A stretch of DNA of 17,729 bases from DSOS01 sp035286585 (GTDB lineage: Bacteria; Chloroflexota; Anaerolineae; Anaerolineales; UBA4823), in NCBI GenBank assembly GCA_035286585.1, contig DATEDC010000068.1, forward strand, positions 1 through 17,729, given 5' to 3'. Every line of letters starts with the position of its first letter. The stretch's first letter is position 1. The notes under the pieces were generated by a model. It did no database searches. It was not told the origin of the DNA and was given only the letters and a program-made list of their open reading frames with translations. Position numbers and translations under genes: made by a program. Positions 1-7,870 of the stretch are shown here, in pieces.

Positions 1-423
1 ACGGTCATCGTGATGCTGACGGTACGGGATGACGATGAAAAACTGTTCGAAGCGCTCAAGAACGGCGCCCAGGGTTATTTGTTGAAGGACATTCGCTCAC
101 GTGAATTATTGGAGATGCTGCGCGGGGCGCTGCGGGGCGAAGCGGCGCTCAACCCGCGCATGGCAGGTCTCATGTTAAGGGAATTTCGACGGATGAGCAG
201 GCGATTGCCGCCACACAGTCAGGAGGAGACGAGCGACCTAACCCGACGGGAGAAAGAGGTGCTCGAGCTGGCCGCCCAAGGCGCCACGGATAAAGAGATC
301 GCTGCCGCGCTTACCATCAGCTTGCACACCGTCAAGAGCCACATGCGCAACATCCTGTCGAAGCTTCAGGTGAACACAAGGCAGGATGCCGCGCGGCTGG
401 CTCGCCACAGAGGGATGGTTTGA
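1..423 (+). CDS. NarL/FixJ-type response regulator, C-terminal part (5' end outside window)
   Basis: The reading frame is open from base 1, so the gene is cut by the window edge. A GTG at 10 lies inside the receiver domain and is not a credible start. What remains is the end of a receiver domain: the strand carrying the switch Thr (IVMLT), then GAQGYLLKD with the conserved Lys. A linker and a LuxR/GerE helix-turn-helix follow (LTRREKEVLELAAQG, then the recognition helix in SLHTVKSHMRNILSKL). This is a DNA-binding regulator normally phosphorylated by a cognate histidine kinase. The kinase is not visible and may lie upstream. NarL-type regulators often control nitrate respiration, but the sequence does not show that this one acts on the nar cluster starting about 330 bases downstream. 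Family assignment is certain; the target is unknown. Confidence 0.93.
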   Translation, partial: TVIVMLTVRDDDEKLFEALKNGAQGYLLKDIRSRELLEMLRGALRGEAALNPRMAGLMLREFRRMSRRLPPHSQEETSDLTRREKEVLELAAQGATDKEIAAALTISLHTVKSHMRNILSKLQVNTRQDAARLARHRGMV

Positions 424-479
424 GTTGGGGGAATGGCATTAGTTCGCTCATCTTCGTCGTTTTTAGCTCCCAAGAATTT

Positions 480-555
480 GTCACTGCGAACGGAGTGAAG
501 CAGTCTCCCGGCATAGAGGGAGATTGCTTCAGTCGCTACACTCCTTCGCAATGAC
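480..555. repeat. REP-like imperfect palindrome (TCATTGCGA type)
   Basis: The left arm (480-509) begins GTCACTGCGAACGGAGTG and ends AAGCAGTCTCCC. The right arm (518-555) read on the minus strand begins GTCATTGCGAAGGAGTG and ends GAAGCAATCTCCC. The arms match closely, except that the right arm carries about 8 extra bases (TAGCGACT region). An 8-base loop separates them. This is the widely dispersed intergenic palindrome whose consensus resembles TCATTGCGAGCGAAGCGAAGCAATCTC, which I recall from many Chloroflexota and other bacterial genomes. It probably forms a long stem in DNA or RNA and may be a mobilised (RAYT-type) repeat. Only one copy is in the window. Confidence 0.75.
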
Positions 556-598
556 TGTTTCTTGGGGAAAGATGATCGCTGACGCTGTGGGGATACTC

Positions 599-649
599 AG
601 AACTAATCCTGTTTTTGCATCTGAATTAGTTCTCACTCTCGAAGAGTGA
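599..649 (+). other. Two adjacent hairpins preceding the terminator
   Basis: Hairpin A pairs AGAACTAAT (599-607) with ATTAGTTCT (625-633), a perfect 9-bp stem with a 17-base loop. Hairpin B pairs TCACTCT (633-639) with AGAGTGA (643-649), a perfect 7-bp stem with a CGA loop. Hairpin B shares its right arm with the terminator stem at 641-666, so B and the terminator cannot form together. This resembles an attenuator arrangement, but no known riboswitch or T-box signature is visible. Confidence 0.4.
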
Positions 650-669
650 TGGATTAATCGCTCTTTTTT
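641..669 (+). terminator. Probable intrinsic terminator
   Basis: AGAGTGAT (643-650) pairs with ATCGCTCT (657-664) through one G-U pair, around a 6-base loop. The stem can be extended by A642-T665, and a run of six T (664-669) follows. On position it would end transcription of the upstream response regulator, about 220 bases after its stop. The stem is not GC-rich, so strength is uncertain. Confidence 0.5.
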
Positions 670-758
670 CATTCTCGCCTCAACTCAAAGGGGGATGCAC
701 CTATCCGGCATTTTCGCTACTCTGAGATTAAATATGCCTGTTGCACTTATCCCTTGCT

Positions 759-1145
759 ATGGAACAACAACGCGTCCTTTTGGTGTGTTCTCAGCATTTG
801 CTCGGTGAAAGCATTGAATCGATTCTGCGCGCTGCCGAAGGGGTGGAATTAATCGGCCCCTGGAGCCTGGGAGAAGCCATATGTCAGCGTATAGCGGAAG
901 TCCGCCCCAACGTCGTGGTGATCGCTGGCGACGATCTGCCGGACCAAGCCGCTAGCCTTACCCTGGCGATCATCGAGCAGTTCCCCGAGGTCTCCGTCAT
1001 CCGCACGGGGATGGCTGAGAACGTATTGCGTGTTTTTTCTACCCACACACTGCCGGCGCGGGTCACCAATTTGCTCAATGCTATCCGACAACTGGCAAGT
1101 CTTACTCCTAGTGTGGACAAGCCTGCACCCAATGGGAGTGAATGA
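759..1145 (+). CDS. Degenerate receiver-domain (pseudo-receiver) protein
   Basis: This 128-residue protein has the alternating strand/helix pattern of a CheY-like receiver: VLLVCSQHLLGESI (strand 1 and helix 1), RPNVVVIAGDDLP (strand 3), VSVIRTG (strand 4) and a last helix VTNLLNAIRQL. The residues for phosphorylation are missing. The acidic pair after strand 1 is CS, the acceptor position in 'PDVVLLD' is Ala, and no conserved Lys follows strand 5. It has no output domain. ATG 759 is preferred because strand 1 starts just after it; a TTG at 741 would add six residues. Neither start has a clear ribosome site. The stop is 3 bases before the cytochrome c gene, so the two are probably co-transcribed. 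A role as a phosphorylation-independent adaptor or regulator is inference. Confidence 0.72.
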   Translation: MEQQRVLLVCSQHLLGESIESILRAAEGVELIGPWSLGEAICQRIAEVRPNVVVIAGDDLPDQAASLTLAIIEQFPEVSVIRTGMAENVLRVFSTHTLPARVTNLLNAIRQLASLTPSVDKPAPNGSE

Positions 1146-1148
1146 AAA

Positions 1149-2018
1149 ATGACTCCGAAGACCAAATCTTTCCTCCTGACAAGTTTCACCCTGGCACTGG
1201 TAGCGATCAGCGCGCTTTCAATGCTGGCAGGGTTCACCACTGCCGCCCTGGCGCAGCCTGCCGCTCAAGACGCCAGCCAGGGGGAGACCCTATTTAAGGA
1301 AAAATGCATAGTTTGCCACACGATCGGCGGCGGCAATCTGGTGGGACCTGACCTGGACGGCGTTACCGAGCGCCGCGAGGTACAGTGGCTGGCGGAGTGG
1401 ATCCGGGCTCCGGATATGATGCTGGCTGCAGGGGACCCAATCGCTGCGCAGATGCTGGCGGATTTTAACAACATACCCATGCCCAACCTGAAGCTGAGCG
1501 AGGCGCAGGTCGCCGCGCTCATCGCTTACCTCGAAAGCGCGCAAGGCACAACGGTTACGATGGCTGAGCAGGCTCTGCCCAGCGGGGACCCCGATGAGGG
1601 CTGGGCGCTCTTCACCGGCGCAAGGCGTCTTGAAAACGGCGGCCCGGCCTGCATGAGCTGCCACAGCATCGCCGGGCTGGGCGCCCTGGGTGGTGGCGCC
1701 CTGGGCCCTGACCTGACGTTTGCCTACAACAACTATGGCGGCGATAATGGCCTGGCGCTTTACCTGGAAAGCTTGCCGACCGTAACCATGAACGCGGTGT
1801 GGGCGCGCCAACCGCTCACTGCACAGGAGCAAGACGATCTGCGCGCCTTTTTAAAAGAGGCCTCGGTGCTGCAGCGACCAGCCCAGGCGGTCTGGCGCCT
1901 GGTAGGCCTGTCCACAGCCGGGATGGCGATTTTCCTCGTCCTGGCGCAAATTTACTGGCGGAAACGGCTGGTCGCCGTACGGAAGCCTCTGGTTAGCCGC
2001 TCGCGAATTTCCACATAG
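1149..2018 (+). CDS. narC: Membrane-anchored dihaem cytochrome c, NarC-like
   Basis: The protein has 289 residues. An N-terminal signal sequence (hydrophobic about 8-35, AQP cleavage region) is followed by two cytochrome c domains with haem motifs CIVCH (C53-H57) and CMSCH (C168-H172). Met111 and possibly Met214 are the likely axial ligands. A C-terminal membrane helix (about 251-269) is followed by a basic tail. It therefore faces the periplasm, tethered at the C terminus. The start is supported by GGGAG at 1134-1138. A dihaem cytochrome directly before narG matches Thermus narC, whose product works with NarGHI, and cytochrome c genes at the head of nitrite oxidoreductase operons in Nitrobacter and Nitrolancea. 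It may carry electrons from nitrite oxidation outward or serve as a NarGHI partner in nitrate reduction. Cytochrome assignment is certain; the narC name rests on context. Confidence 0.88.
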   Translation: MTPKTKSFLLTSFTLALVAISALSMLAGFTTAALAQPAAQDASQGETLFKEKCIVCHTIGGGNLVGPDLDGVTERREVQWLAEWIRAPDMMLAAGDPIAAQMLADFNNIPMPNLKLSEAQVAALIAYLESAQGTTVTMAEQALPSGDPDEGWALFTGARRLENGGPACMSCHSIAGLGALGGGALGPDLTFAYNNYGGDNGLALYLESLPTVTMNAVWARQPLTAQEQDDLRAFLKEASVLQRPAQAVWRLVGLSTAGMAIFLVLAQIYWRKRLVAVRKPLVSRSRIST

Positions 2019-2039
2019 CTGATCCTGGAGGTTATACAC

Positions 2040-5000
2040 ATGGGCTGGATTCAAGATATCGTCAATCCGAAGGAGCGCCAGTGGGAGGAATTCTATCGCA
2101 ATCGCTGGCAGCACGACAATGTCATCCGCTCGACGCATGGCGTCAACTGCACCGGCGGCTGCTCGTGGGCGATCTACGTGAAAGATGGCGTCATCACCTG
2201 GGAAATGCAGCAGGTAGATTACCCGCTGCTCGAGCCGAACCTGCCGCCTTACGAGCCGCGCGGCTGCCAGCGGGGCATATCCGCTTCGTGGTACGTGTAC
2301 AGTCCTATCCGGGTCAAGTACCCCTATGGGCGCGGAGCGCTGATCGATGCGTGGCGAGAAGCCAAAGCGAGACACAGCAACCCGGTTGAAGCCTGGGGGT
2401 CGATCGTGGAGGATGAAACCAGGCGGGGGCGCTTCCAGAAAGCGCGCGGCAAAGGCGGCTTTCGCCGGGTGTCGTGGGAAGAAGTGCTGGAGTTGATCGC
2501 CGCGGCATGTTTGTACACCGCCAAAAAGTGGGGGCCAGATCGCGTCTTCGGCTTCTCACCCATCCCGGCAATGTCTTATCTTTCCTATGGGGCGGGTTCG
2601 CGCTTCCTGCAGCTCTTCGGCGGCGTGAATATGAGCTTCTACGACTGGTACGCCGACTTACCCAACGCCTTCCCCGAGGTGTGGGGCGACCAGACAGACG
2701 TTTGCGAGAGCGCCGACTGGTACAACTCCAAGTACATCGTCGCCATGGGTTCCAACCCCAACATGACCCGCACGCCGGATGTCCATTTCATCTCGGAAGC
2801 GCGGCATGAGGGCGCCAAATTCGTCGTCATCGCCCCGGACCTGAGCCAGGTGGCCAAATATTCCGACTGGTGGATCCCAGTCAAGCCGGGCACCGACACA
2901 GCCCTGTGGATGGCCGTCAATCATGTCATCCTCAAAGAGTTCTATGTAGACCGCCAGGTACCGTATTTTGTGGACTACGTCAGCCGCTACACCGATGGGC
3001 CCTTCCTCGTCCAGCTAACCCCCAACGAAGACGGCAGCTATCAGGCCGGGCAGTTGCTGCGCGCCAACCGTCTCGAACGCTATGCAGACGAGGACAACGG
3101 CGAATGGAAGCTGCTGATGCTGGATAAGAAAAGCGGCCAGCCTAAGATGCCCAAAGGCACAGTTGGCTTCCGCTGGAAGACGAAGAAGGGCAACTGGAAT
3201 CTGAAGCTAGAAGACGGCCTCGACAACAGCCCGATTGAACCGACTCTTTCCTTCCTCGAACAGCACGACGAAGTCTTGCAGGTGGCATACCACGAATTCG
3301 CTGAAAACAAAACCCATCTGCGCGGCGTGCCGGTGCGCTATATCGAGACCAAAGACGGGCGGGTGCCGGTAACGACCGTCTTCGATCTGCTGATAGCCCA
3401 GTTCGGCGTGGGACGCAGCCCTTCGCCAAGCCCAGGGCAGGCCCTGCCCGGCGATTACGCCGCGAGCTACGACGATCTCAGTCCTTACACCCCTGCCTGG
3501 CAGGAGCAGTACACCGGCATCGGGCGCGATACGGTCATTCGCCTGGCGCGCGAATTTGCCAGCAACGCCGAGGCTACGAATGGGCGCTCGATGGTCATCA
3601 TCGGTGCCAGCATCAATCACTGGTACAACAACAACCTGGCCTACCGCGCCCCGATCACCGCCCTCATCCTGTGCGGATGCTGCGGGCGCAACGGCGGCGG
3701 CATGAACCACTACGTGGGACAGGAGAAACTGACCCTCATCGCGCCCTGGGTGAGCTTCGCCTTCGCCAACGATTGGGGCGTCGTCCCTCGCCGCCAGCAG
3801 TCGCCCACCTGGCACTACGTCAACAGCGACCAATGGCGCTACGAAGGCGATTTCAGCGATTATGCCCCCGTGCCGCCCAAGACCAAATGGGCCAAAGGCC
3901 ACGCCATGGACCTGGAAACAATGGCTGTGCGCCTGGGCTGGATGCCATTTTACCCGCAGTTCGACCGCAATCCGCTGGAGGTGCTGCGCCAGGCTGAAGC
4001 CTCCGGAGCACAGACCGCCGAAGAGATCGCCAATTTCACGGCACAGCAGCTTAATGATGGCAAACTGCGCTTCGCAGTGGAAGACCCCGATTCCCCGGAG
4101 AACTGGCCGCGGGTGTGGTTCATCTGGCGCGGCAACGCCATGGCTTCCAGCGCCAAGGGCGCCGAGTTCTTCCAGCGCCACTATCTGGGCACCCACGATA
4201 ACATCGTGGCTGAGGAGCACGCCAAAGGCAAGGTCAAGACAGTCGTTTTTCGCGAGCCGGCGCCGCGAGGCAAGTTCGACCTGGTGGTAGACCTCAATTT
4301 CCGCATGGACAGCTCGGCGCTGTACTCCGATATCGTCCTGCCGGCCGCTTTCTGGTACGAGAAAAACGATCTGAACACGACCGACCTGCACTCTTTCGTC
4401 CACCCGCTGGGCGAGGCGGTGCCGCCGGTGTGGGAAGCCAGGACCGACTACGAGATTTTCAAGGCTTTTGCCAGGGTGGTGAGTGAGATGTCTACGCTCG
4501 CCTTTCCGGAGCCGAGGCGCGATCTGGTGGCGACGCCCCTCGCCCACGATACGCCCGACGAGCTGGCGCAGACCGAGCCGCTCGATTGGGCCAGGGGCGA
4601 GTGCGAACCCATCCCCGGTAAGACCATGCCGCACTTCCGGGTGGTAGAACGCGATTACGCCAACCTTTACAACCGCTTCATTTCGCTCGGCCCTAACGCC
4701 CGCCAGGACGGCTTCAGCGGCAATGGCGTGCACGTTCCGGCGCAAGAATTTTACGACCAGTTGCTCGCGAGCCCGGTCGGCGGCTCGCCCGATCCGCGGC
4801 TCACGCGGTGCGTTGAATGGGACGGCAATAAGTACCCCAGCCTGGAAAACGCCCTGGACGCAGCTAACGTGCTGCTTCACCTGGCTCCTGAGACCAACGG
4901 CGCGGTGACTTACGCAGCCTTCAAGCACGAGGAGGAAGTCACCGGCCTGCCATTGGTCGATCTGGCTGAAGGTGTGCGCGACGTGCGCATGACCTTCCAC

Positions 5001-5711
5001 GACCTGACGCGCCAGGTGCGCCGGACGCTGATCAGCCCGTGCTGGACGGGGAACGTGAACGATGGGCGGGCCTACGCCGCCTGGTGCCTGAACGTCGAAC
5101 GGCTCATCCCCTGGCGGACGCTCACCGGCAGACAGCAATTTTACATCGACCACCTGTACTACCTCGACTTCGGCGAGCACCTGCCCACCTTCAAGCCCCG
5201 CCTCGACCCGCGCAACACCGGCGATATCGTAAAAAGCCCGGTGGACGATAAAAGCCTGGTGCTCAACTACATCACACCGCACGGCAAGTGGAACATCCAC
5301 TCGACGTACAAGGACAACCACCGCATGTTGACCCTCTCGCGCGGCATGGACCCGATCTGGATCAACGACAAGGACGCCGAAAAAATCGGGTTGAACGATA
5401 ACGATTGGGTAGAAGTCTATAACGACAACGGCGTGGTCGTCACTCGCGCCAATGTCAGCGCCCGCGTCCAGCCAGGCATGTGCCTGTACTATCACGCCGT
5501 CGAGCGCACGATCTACATCCCCAAGTCGCAGGTGCGCGGCGGAAAACGAGCGGGTGGTCACAACAGCCTCACCCGCACCCGCATCAACCCTGTCGAACTG
5601 GCCGGCGGCTATGCCCAGTTCACCTACGGCTTCAACTACTGGGGCCCTATCGGCATCTTCACCCGCGATACCTACTGCGTAGTGAGGAAGCTGGAGAAAC
5701 TGGAGTGGTAA
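2040..5711 (+). CDS. narG: Nitrate reductase / nitrite oxidoreductase alpha subunit (NarG/NxrA type)
   Basis: This 1223-residue molybdopterin (bis-MGD) catalytic subunit interconverts nitrate and nitrite. The FS0 [4Fe-4S] cluster ligands are His33, Cys37, Cys41 and Cys76 (STHGVNCTGGCSW and PRGCQRG), offset by exactly 16 from E. coli NarG H49/C53/C57/C92. With the same offset the Mo ligand Asp222 becomes Asp206 in SFYDWYADLP. GFSPIPAMSYLSYGAG and the MGSNPNMTRTPD segment are NarG-like, and the length is close to E. coli NarG (1247). The N terminus begins near the FS0 domain with no twin-arginine signal, so the enzyme is the cytoplasmic kind, as in NarG and Nitrobacter/Nitrolancea NxrA. GGAGGT (2027-2032) supports the start. 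Sequence cannot separate reductase from oxidoreductase. The next gene starts 2 bases after the stop. Confidence 0.97.
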   Translation: MGWIQDIVNPKERQWEEFYRNRWQHDNVIRSTHGVNCTGGCSWAIYVKDGVITWEMQQVDYPLLEPNLPPYEPRGCQRGISASWYVYSPIRVKYPYGRGALIDAWREAKARHSNPVEAWGSIVEDETRRGRFQKARGKGGFRRVSWEEVLELIAAACLYTAKKWGPDRVFGFSPIPAMSYLSYGAGSRFLQLFGGVNMSFYDWYADLPNAFPEVWGDQTDVCESADWYNSKYIVAMGSNPNMTRTPDVHFISEARHEGAKFVVIAPDLSQVAKYSDWWIPVKPGTDTALWMAVNHVILKEFYVDRQVPYFVDYVSRYTDGPFLVQLTPNEDGSYQAGQLLRANRLERYADEDNGEWKLLMLDKKSGQPKMPKGTVGFRWKTKKGNWNLKLEDGLDNSPIEPTLSFLEQHDEVLQVAYHEFAENKTHLRGVPVRYIETKDGRVPVTTVFDLLIAQFGVGRSPSPSPGQALPGDYAASYDDLSPYTPAWQEQYTGIGRDTVIRLAREFASNAEATNGRSMVIIGASINHWYNNNLAYRAPITALILCGCCGRNGGGMNHYVGQEKLTLIAPWVSFAFANDWGVVPRRQQSPTWHYVNSDQWRYEGDFSDYAPVPPKTKWAKGHAMDLETMAVRLGWMPFYPQFDRNPLEVLRQAEASGAQTAEEIANFTAQQLNDGKLRFAVEDPDSPENWPRVWFIWRGNAMASSAKGAEFFQRHYLGTHDNIVAEEHAKGKVKTVVFREPAPRGKFDLVVDLNFRMDSSALYSDIVLPAAFWYEKNDLNTTDLHSFVHPLGEAVPPVWEARTDYEIFKAFARVVSEMSTLAFPEPRRDLVATPLAHDTPDELAQTEPLDWARGECEPIPGKTMPHFRVVERDYANLYNRFISLGPNARQDGFSGNGVHVPAQEFYDQLLASPVGGSPDPRLTRCVEWDGNKYPSLENALDAANVLLHLAPETNGAVTYAAFKHEEEVTGLPLVDLAEGVRDVRMTFHDLTRQVRRTLISPCWTGNVNDGRAYAAWCLNVERLIPWRTLTGRQQFYIDHLYYLDFGEHLPTFKPRLDPRNTGDIVKSPVDDKSLVLNYITPHGKWNIHSTYKDNHRMLTLSRGMDPIWINDKDAEKIGLNDNDWVEVYNDNGVVVTRANVSARVQPGMCLYYHAVERTIYIPKSQVRGGKRAGGHNSLTRTRINPVELAGGYAQFTYGFNYWGPIGIFTRDTYCVVRKLEKLEW

Positions 5712-5713
5712 AG

Positions 5714-7228
5714 ATGAACATCCGCGCACAAGTATCAATGGTTTTTCATCTCGACAAATGTATAGGTTGTCACACATGCAGTATTGCCTGCAAAAACATC
5801 TGGACCGATCGCAAAGGCACGGAATACATGTGGTGGAACAACGTCGAAACCAAGCCCGGAACTGGCTACCCCACGGCGTGGGAGGACCAGGAAAAGTATA
5901 AGGGCGGCTGGGTGAAGGATAAAGACAAGGAAGATATTCATTTAAGAATGCACGGACGGTGGGGTGGATTGGCGAACATTTTTTTCAACCCCTACCTGCC
6001 CACGGTGGATGATTATTACGAACCGTGGACGTATGATTACGAGGAGCTGTTTAACGCCCCCGAAGGCGATGACCAGCCCACCGCTCGCGCCATCTCGATG
6101 ATCACCGGCAGGCACATGGAAATCGAAGCCGGTCCGAACTGGGACGACGATTACGGCGGGTCGCCGGTCTACGCGCGCAACGATCCAAACCTGGATGCAC
6201 TCAGTGAGGAGGAGCGCGAGCAGTTGACCGAGATAGAGAACGTCGTTTTCTTTTACCTGCCGCGCATCTGCAACCACTGCCTGAACCCCGGCTGTGTGGC
6301 GGCTTGCCCGGCAGGCGCACTCTACAAGCGCGGCGAGGATGGCATCGTGCTGCTCAGCCAGGAGAAATGCCGCGCCTGGCGCATGTGCATCTCCGGCTGC
6401 CCGTACAAAAAAACGTATTACAACTGGTCTACTGGGAAATCCGAAAAATGCATCCTTTGCTACCCGCGGTTGGAAAGCGGGCAGGCGCCGGCTTGTTTCC
6501 ACTCGTGCGTGGGCCGCATCCGCTATCTGGGCGTCTTGCTCTACGACGCTGACAGGATCAAAGCCTCGGCCTCTGTGCCCGACGCCGACCTGGTCGATGC
6601 GCAGCGGGCCATCGTTCAAGATCCGTTCGATCCGCAGGTCGTCGCCGCTGCCAGGGCTAACGGCATCTCGGAGGCGATGATCGAATCAGCCAGGCACTCG
6701 CCGGTTTACAAGTTCGTCAAGCAGTGGAAGCTGGCCCTGCCGCTGCACCCCCAGTTCCGCACGCTGCCCATGTTGTTCTACGTGCCGCCCATGTTGCCCG
6801 TGCTGGCAAAAATAAAGGACGGCATGTACGACAACGCCGATGCTGCCAGCGCCAGCCTGGCGCCGCTGCTGAGCTCGTTGGAGCAGGCGCGCATGCCGAT
6901 TCGCTACATGGCGGCTTTATTCTCGGCAGGGAATGAGCAGGTCATCGCCGCTTCGTACCGCAAAATGATCGCCGTGCGCATCTATATGCGCGCCAGGACG
7001 GTCAAGGACGTGTCCGCAGCAGAACTGCAGGGGGCGCTGGAGGCTGGCGAGACGAGCGCCGAGGAGGCCGAAGCGATCTTCCGCTTAACCTCCAAACCCA
7101 CCTTCGACGAGCGTTTTGTGGTGCCGCCGCTGGCGCGCGAAGTCGCCATCGAGCAGACCCGCGATCCATTCAGCCAAAAACGTGAAAGCGGTTTTGGCTT
7201 CCGCAAGGCGCCCGCTCGAGGAGGATGA
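5714..7228 (+). CDS. narH: Nitrate reductase / nitrite oxidoreductase beta subunit (Fe-S protein)
   Basis: This 504-residue electron-transfer subunit passes electrons between NarI or NarC and the molybdenum site through four Fe-S clusters. Cys groups: 16/19/22/26; 186/189/194/198; 219, then Trp222, 225 and 229; 246/249/261/265. The Trp in CRAWRMC replaces a Cys and marks the [3Fe-4S] cluster, as in E. coli NarH. CVGRIRYLGVLLYDADR is near-identical in the family. ATG 5714 is chosen because it sits 2 bases after the narG stop and begins the family's N terminus (MNIRAQ..MVFHLDKCIGC). The frame stays open upstream inside narG, but that extension is not homologous. No signal peptide is visible, in keeping with a cytoplasmic enzyme. 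The end overlaps or abuts narJ. Confidence 0.97.
   Translation: MNIRAQVSMVFHLDKCIGCHTCSIACKNIWTDRKGTEYMWWNNVETKPGTGYPTAWEDQEKYKGGWVKDKDKEDIHLRMHGRWGGLANIFFNPYLPTVDDYYEPWTYDYEELFNAPEGDDQPTARAISMITGRHMEIEAGPNWDDDYGGSPVYARNDPNLDALSEEEREQLTEIENVVFFYLPRICNHCLNPGCVAACPAGALYKRGEDGIVLLSQEKCRAWRMCISGCPYKKTYYNWSTGKSEKCILCYPRLESGQAPACFHSCVGRIRYLGVLLYDADRIKASASVPDADLVDAQRAIVQDPFDPQVVAAARANGISEAMIESARHSPVYKFVKQWKLALPLHPQFRTLPMLFYVPPMLPVLAKIKDGMYDNADAASASLAPLLSSLEQARMPIRYMAALFSAGNEQVIAASYRKMIAVRIYMRARTVKDVSAAELQGALEAGETSAEEAEAIFRLTSKPTFDERFVVPPLAREVAIEQTRDPFSQKRESGFGFRKAPARGG
7218..7224 (+). promoter_or_regulatory. Ribosome binding site deciding the narJ start
   Basis: GAGGAGG lies immediately before ATG 7225 (no spacing) and 6 bases before ATG 7231. 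Normal spacing favours ATG 7231 as the narJ start. Confidence 0.6.
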
Positions 7229-7230
7229 GC

Positions 7231-7854
7231 ATGACCAGCGATCCCAACCAAGTACGTATCTTCACCCTTTTCGCGAAATTACTGGATTACCCCTGGACGC
7301 CTCTCACTGGGGTGGCGCGGGAATGCGCTGAGCTGGTCGCCGAGAGCAGCCCACGGGCTGCCGCCTACCTGCAAGAATTTGAAGCATTCGTAAACCGGAC
7401 GCCGCATTCCCGCCTGGAAGAAATTTACACCAGCGCGTTCGAGCTCAACGCCGCCTGCCATCCTTACATCGGCTATCACCTGTTTGGCGAGTCGTACAAG
7501 CGCAGCGTTTTCCTGCTGGGGCTGAAAGAGCGCTATCGGCTGTACAATATCGATTGCGGAGTCGAATTGCCCGATCATCTGGCAGTGATGCTACGTTTTT
7601 TGGCTGTCAACCAGGATGCAACTGAAACCGATGGGGTAATCCGTGAAGCCCTGCACCCTGCGCTGTGCAAAATGCTGAAGGACAAAGTCGCAGATGCGCC
7701 AGGCCCCGGGACACTCAAACCACTTGACCGGGGCAGAGAATATCGGTGCCTGCTGCATGCCCTGCGGGTGGTGCTGTCGAAGTATATACCGGATGAAGCG
7801 CCGCCGGAGGGCGAGATGCCGTTGGATGATCTGCTGCCGGTGACTGCCAGTTAG
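7231..7854 (+). CDS. narJ: Nitrate reductase assembly chaperone NarJ
   Basis: This 207-residue cytoplasmic protein belongs to the NarJ/TorD/DmsD chaperone family, which binds apo-NarG for molybdenum cofactor insertion and membrane docking. Family features include FTLFAKLLDYP at the N terminus, the central LEEIYTSAFELN, the GYHLFGESYKR segment and the ELPDHLAVMLRFLA helix. The length is typical (E. coli NarJ 236). ATG 7231 is preferred to ATG 7225 because the GAGGAGG site would touch the earlier codon. The frame begins at the end of narH, which suggests translational coupling. It is not expected to be part of the mature enzyme. Confidence in the family is high. Confidence 0.93.
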   Translation: MTSDPNQVRIFTLFAKLLDYPWTPLTGVARECAELVAESSPRAAAYLQEFEAFVNRTPHSRLEEIYTSAFELNAACHPYIGYHLFGESYKRSVFLLGLKERYRLYNIDCGVELPDHLAVMLRFLAVNQDATETDGVIREALHPALCKMLKDKVADAPGPGTLKPLDRGREYRCLLHALRVVLSKYIPDEAPPEGEMPLDDLLPVTAS

Positions 7855-7870
7855 CAAAGGAGGCCTGCCC

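Larger units (their letters stand above)
424..758. other. Non-coding region between the regulator and the nar cluster
   Basis: This stretch of about 335 bases has no credible gene. It holds an imperfect REP-like palindrome (480-555), a 9-bp inverted repeat (599-607 with 625-633), a short hairpin (633-649) and a probable intrinsic terminator (641-669). Bases 670-758 should contain the promoter of the nar cluster, but I find no convincing -35/-10 pair. A sequence at 715-723 (CGCTACTCT) resembles the extended -10 seen at 12002-12010, but has no matching -35. No FNR/CRP-type TTGAT-N4-ATCAA site is visible. Confidence 0.7.

Noticed and set aside
480..555. CRISPR repeat
   Set aside because: A single palindrome without spaced repeat copies or cas genes.
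741..758. TTG start for the pseudo-receiver gene
   Set aside because: It adds six residues before the first strand and has no ribosome site; ATG 759 is the simpler choice.
670..758. FNR/CRP/Dnr-type site for the nar cluster
   Set aside because: No TTGAT-N4-ATCAA or close relative is present by eye.
5480..5713. N-terminal extension of narH into narG
   Set aside because: The frame is open upstream, but the family N terminus starts at ATG 5714 directly after the narG stop.
3207..5777. An 856-codon open frame on the minus strand opposite narG
   Set aside because: It mirrors the codon pattern of narG, shows no recognisable domain, and narG is certain. Long antisense frames are common opposite GC-rich genes.
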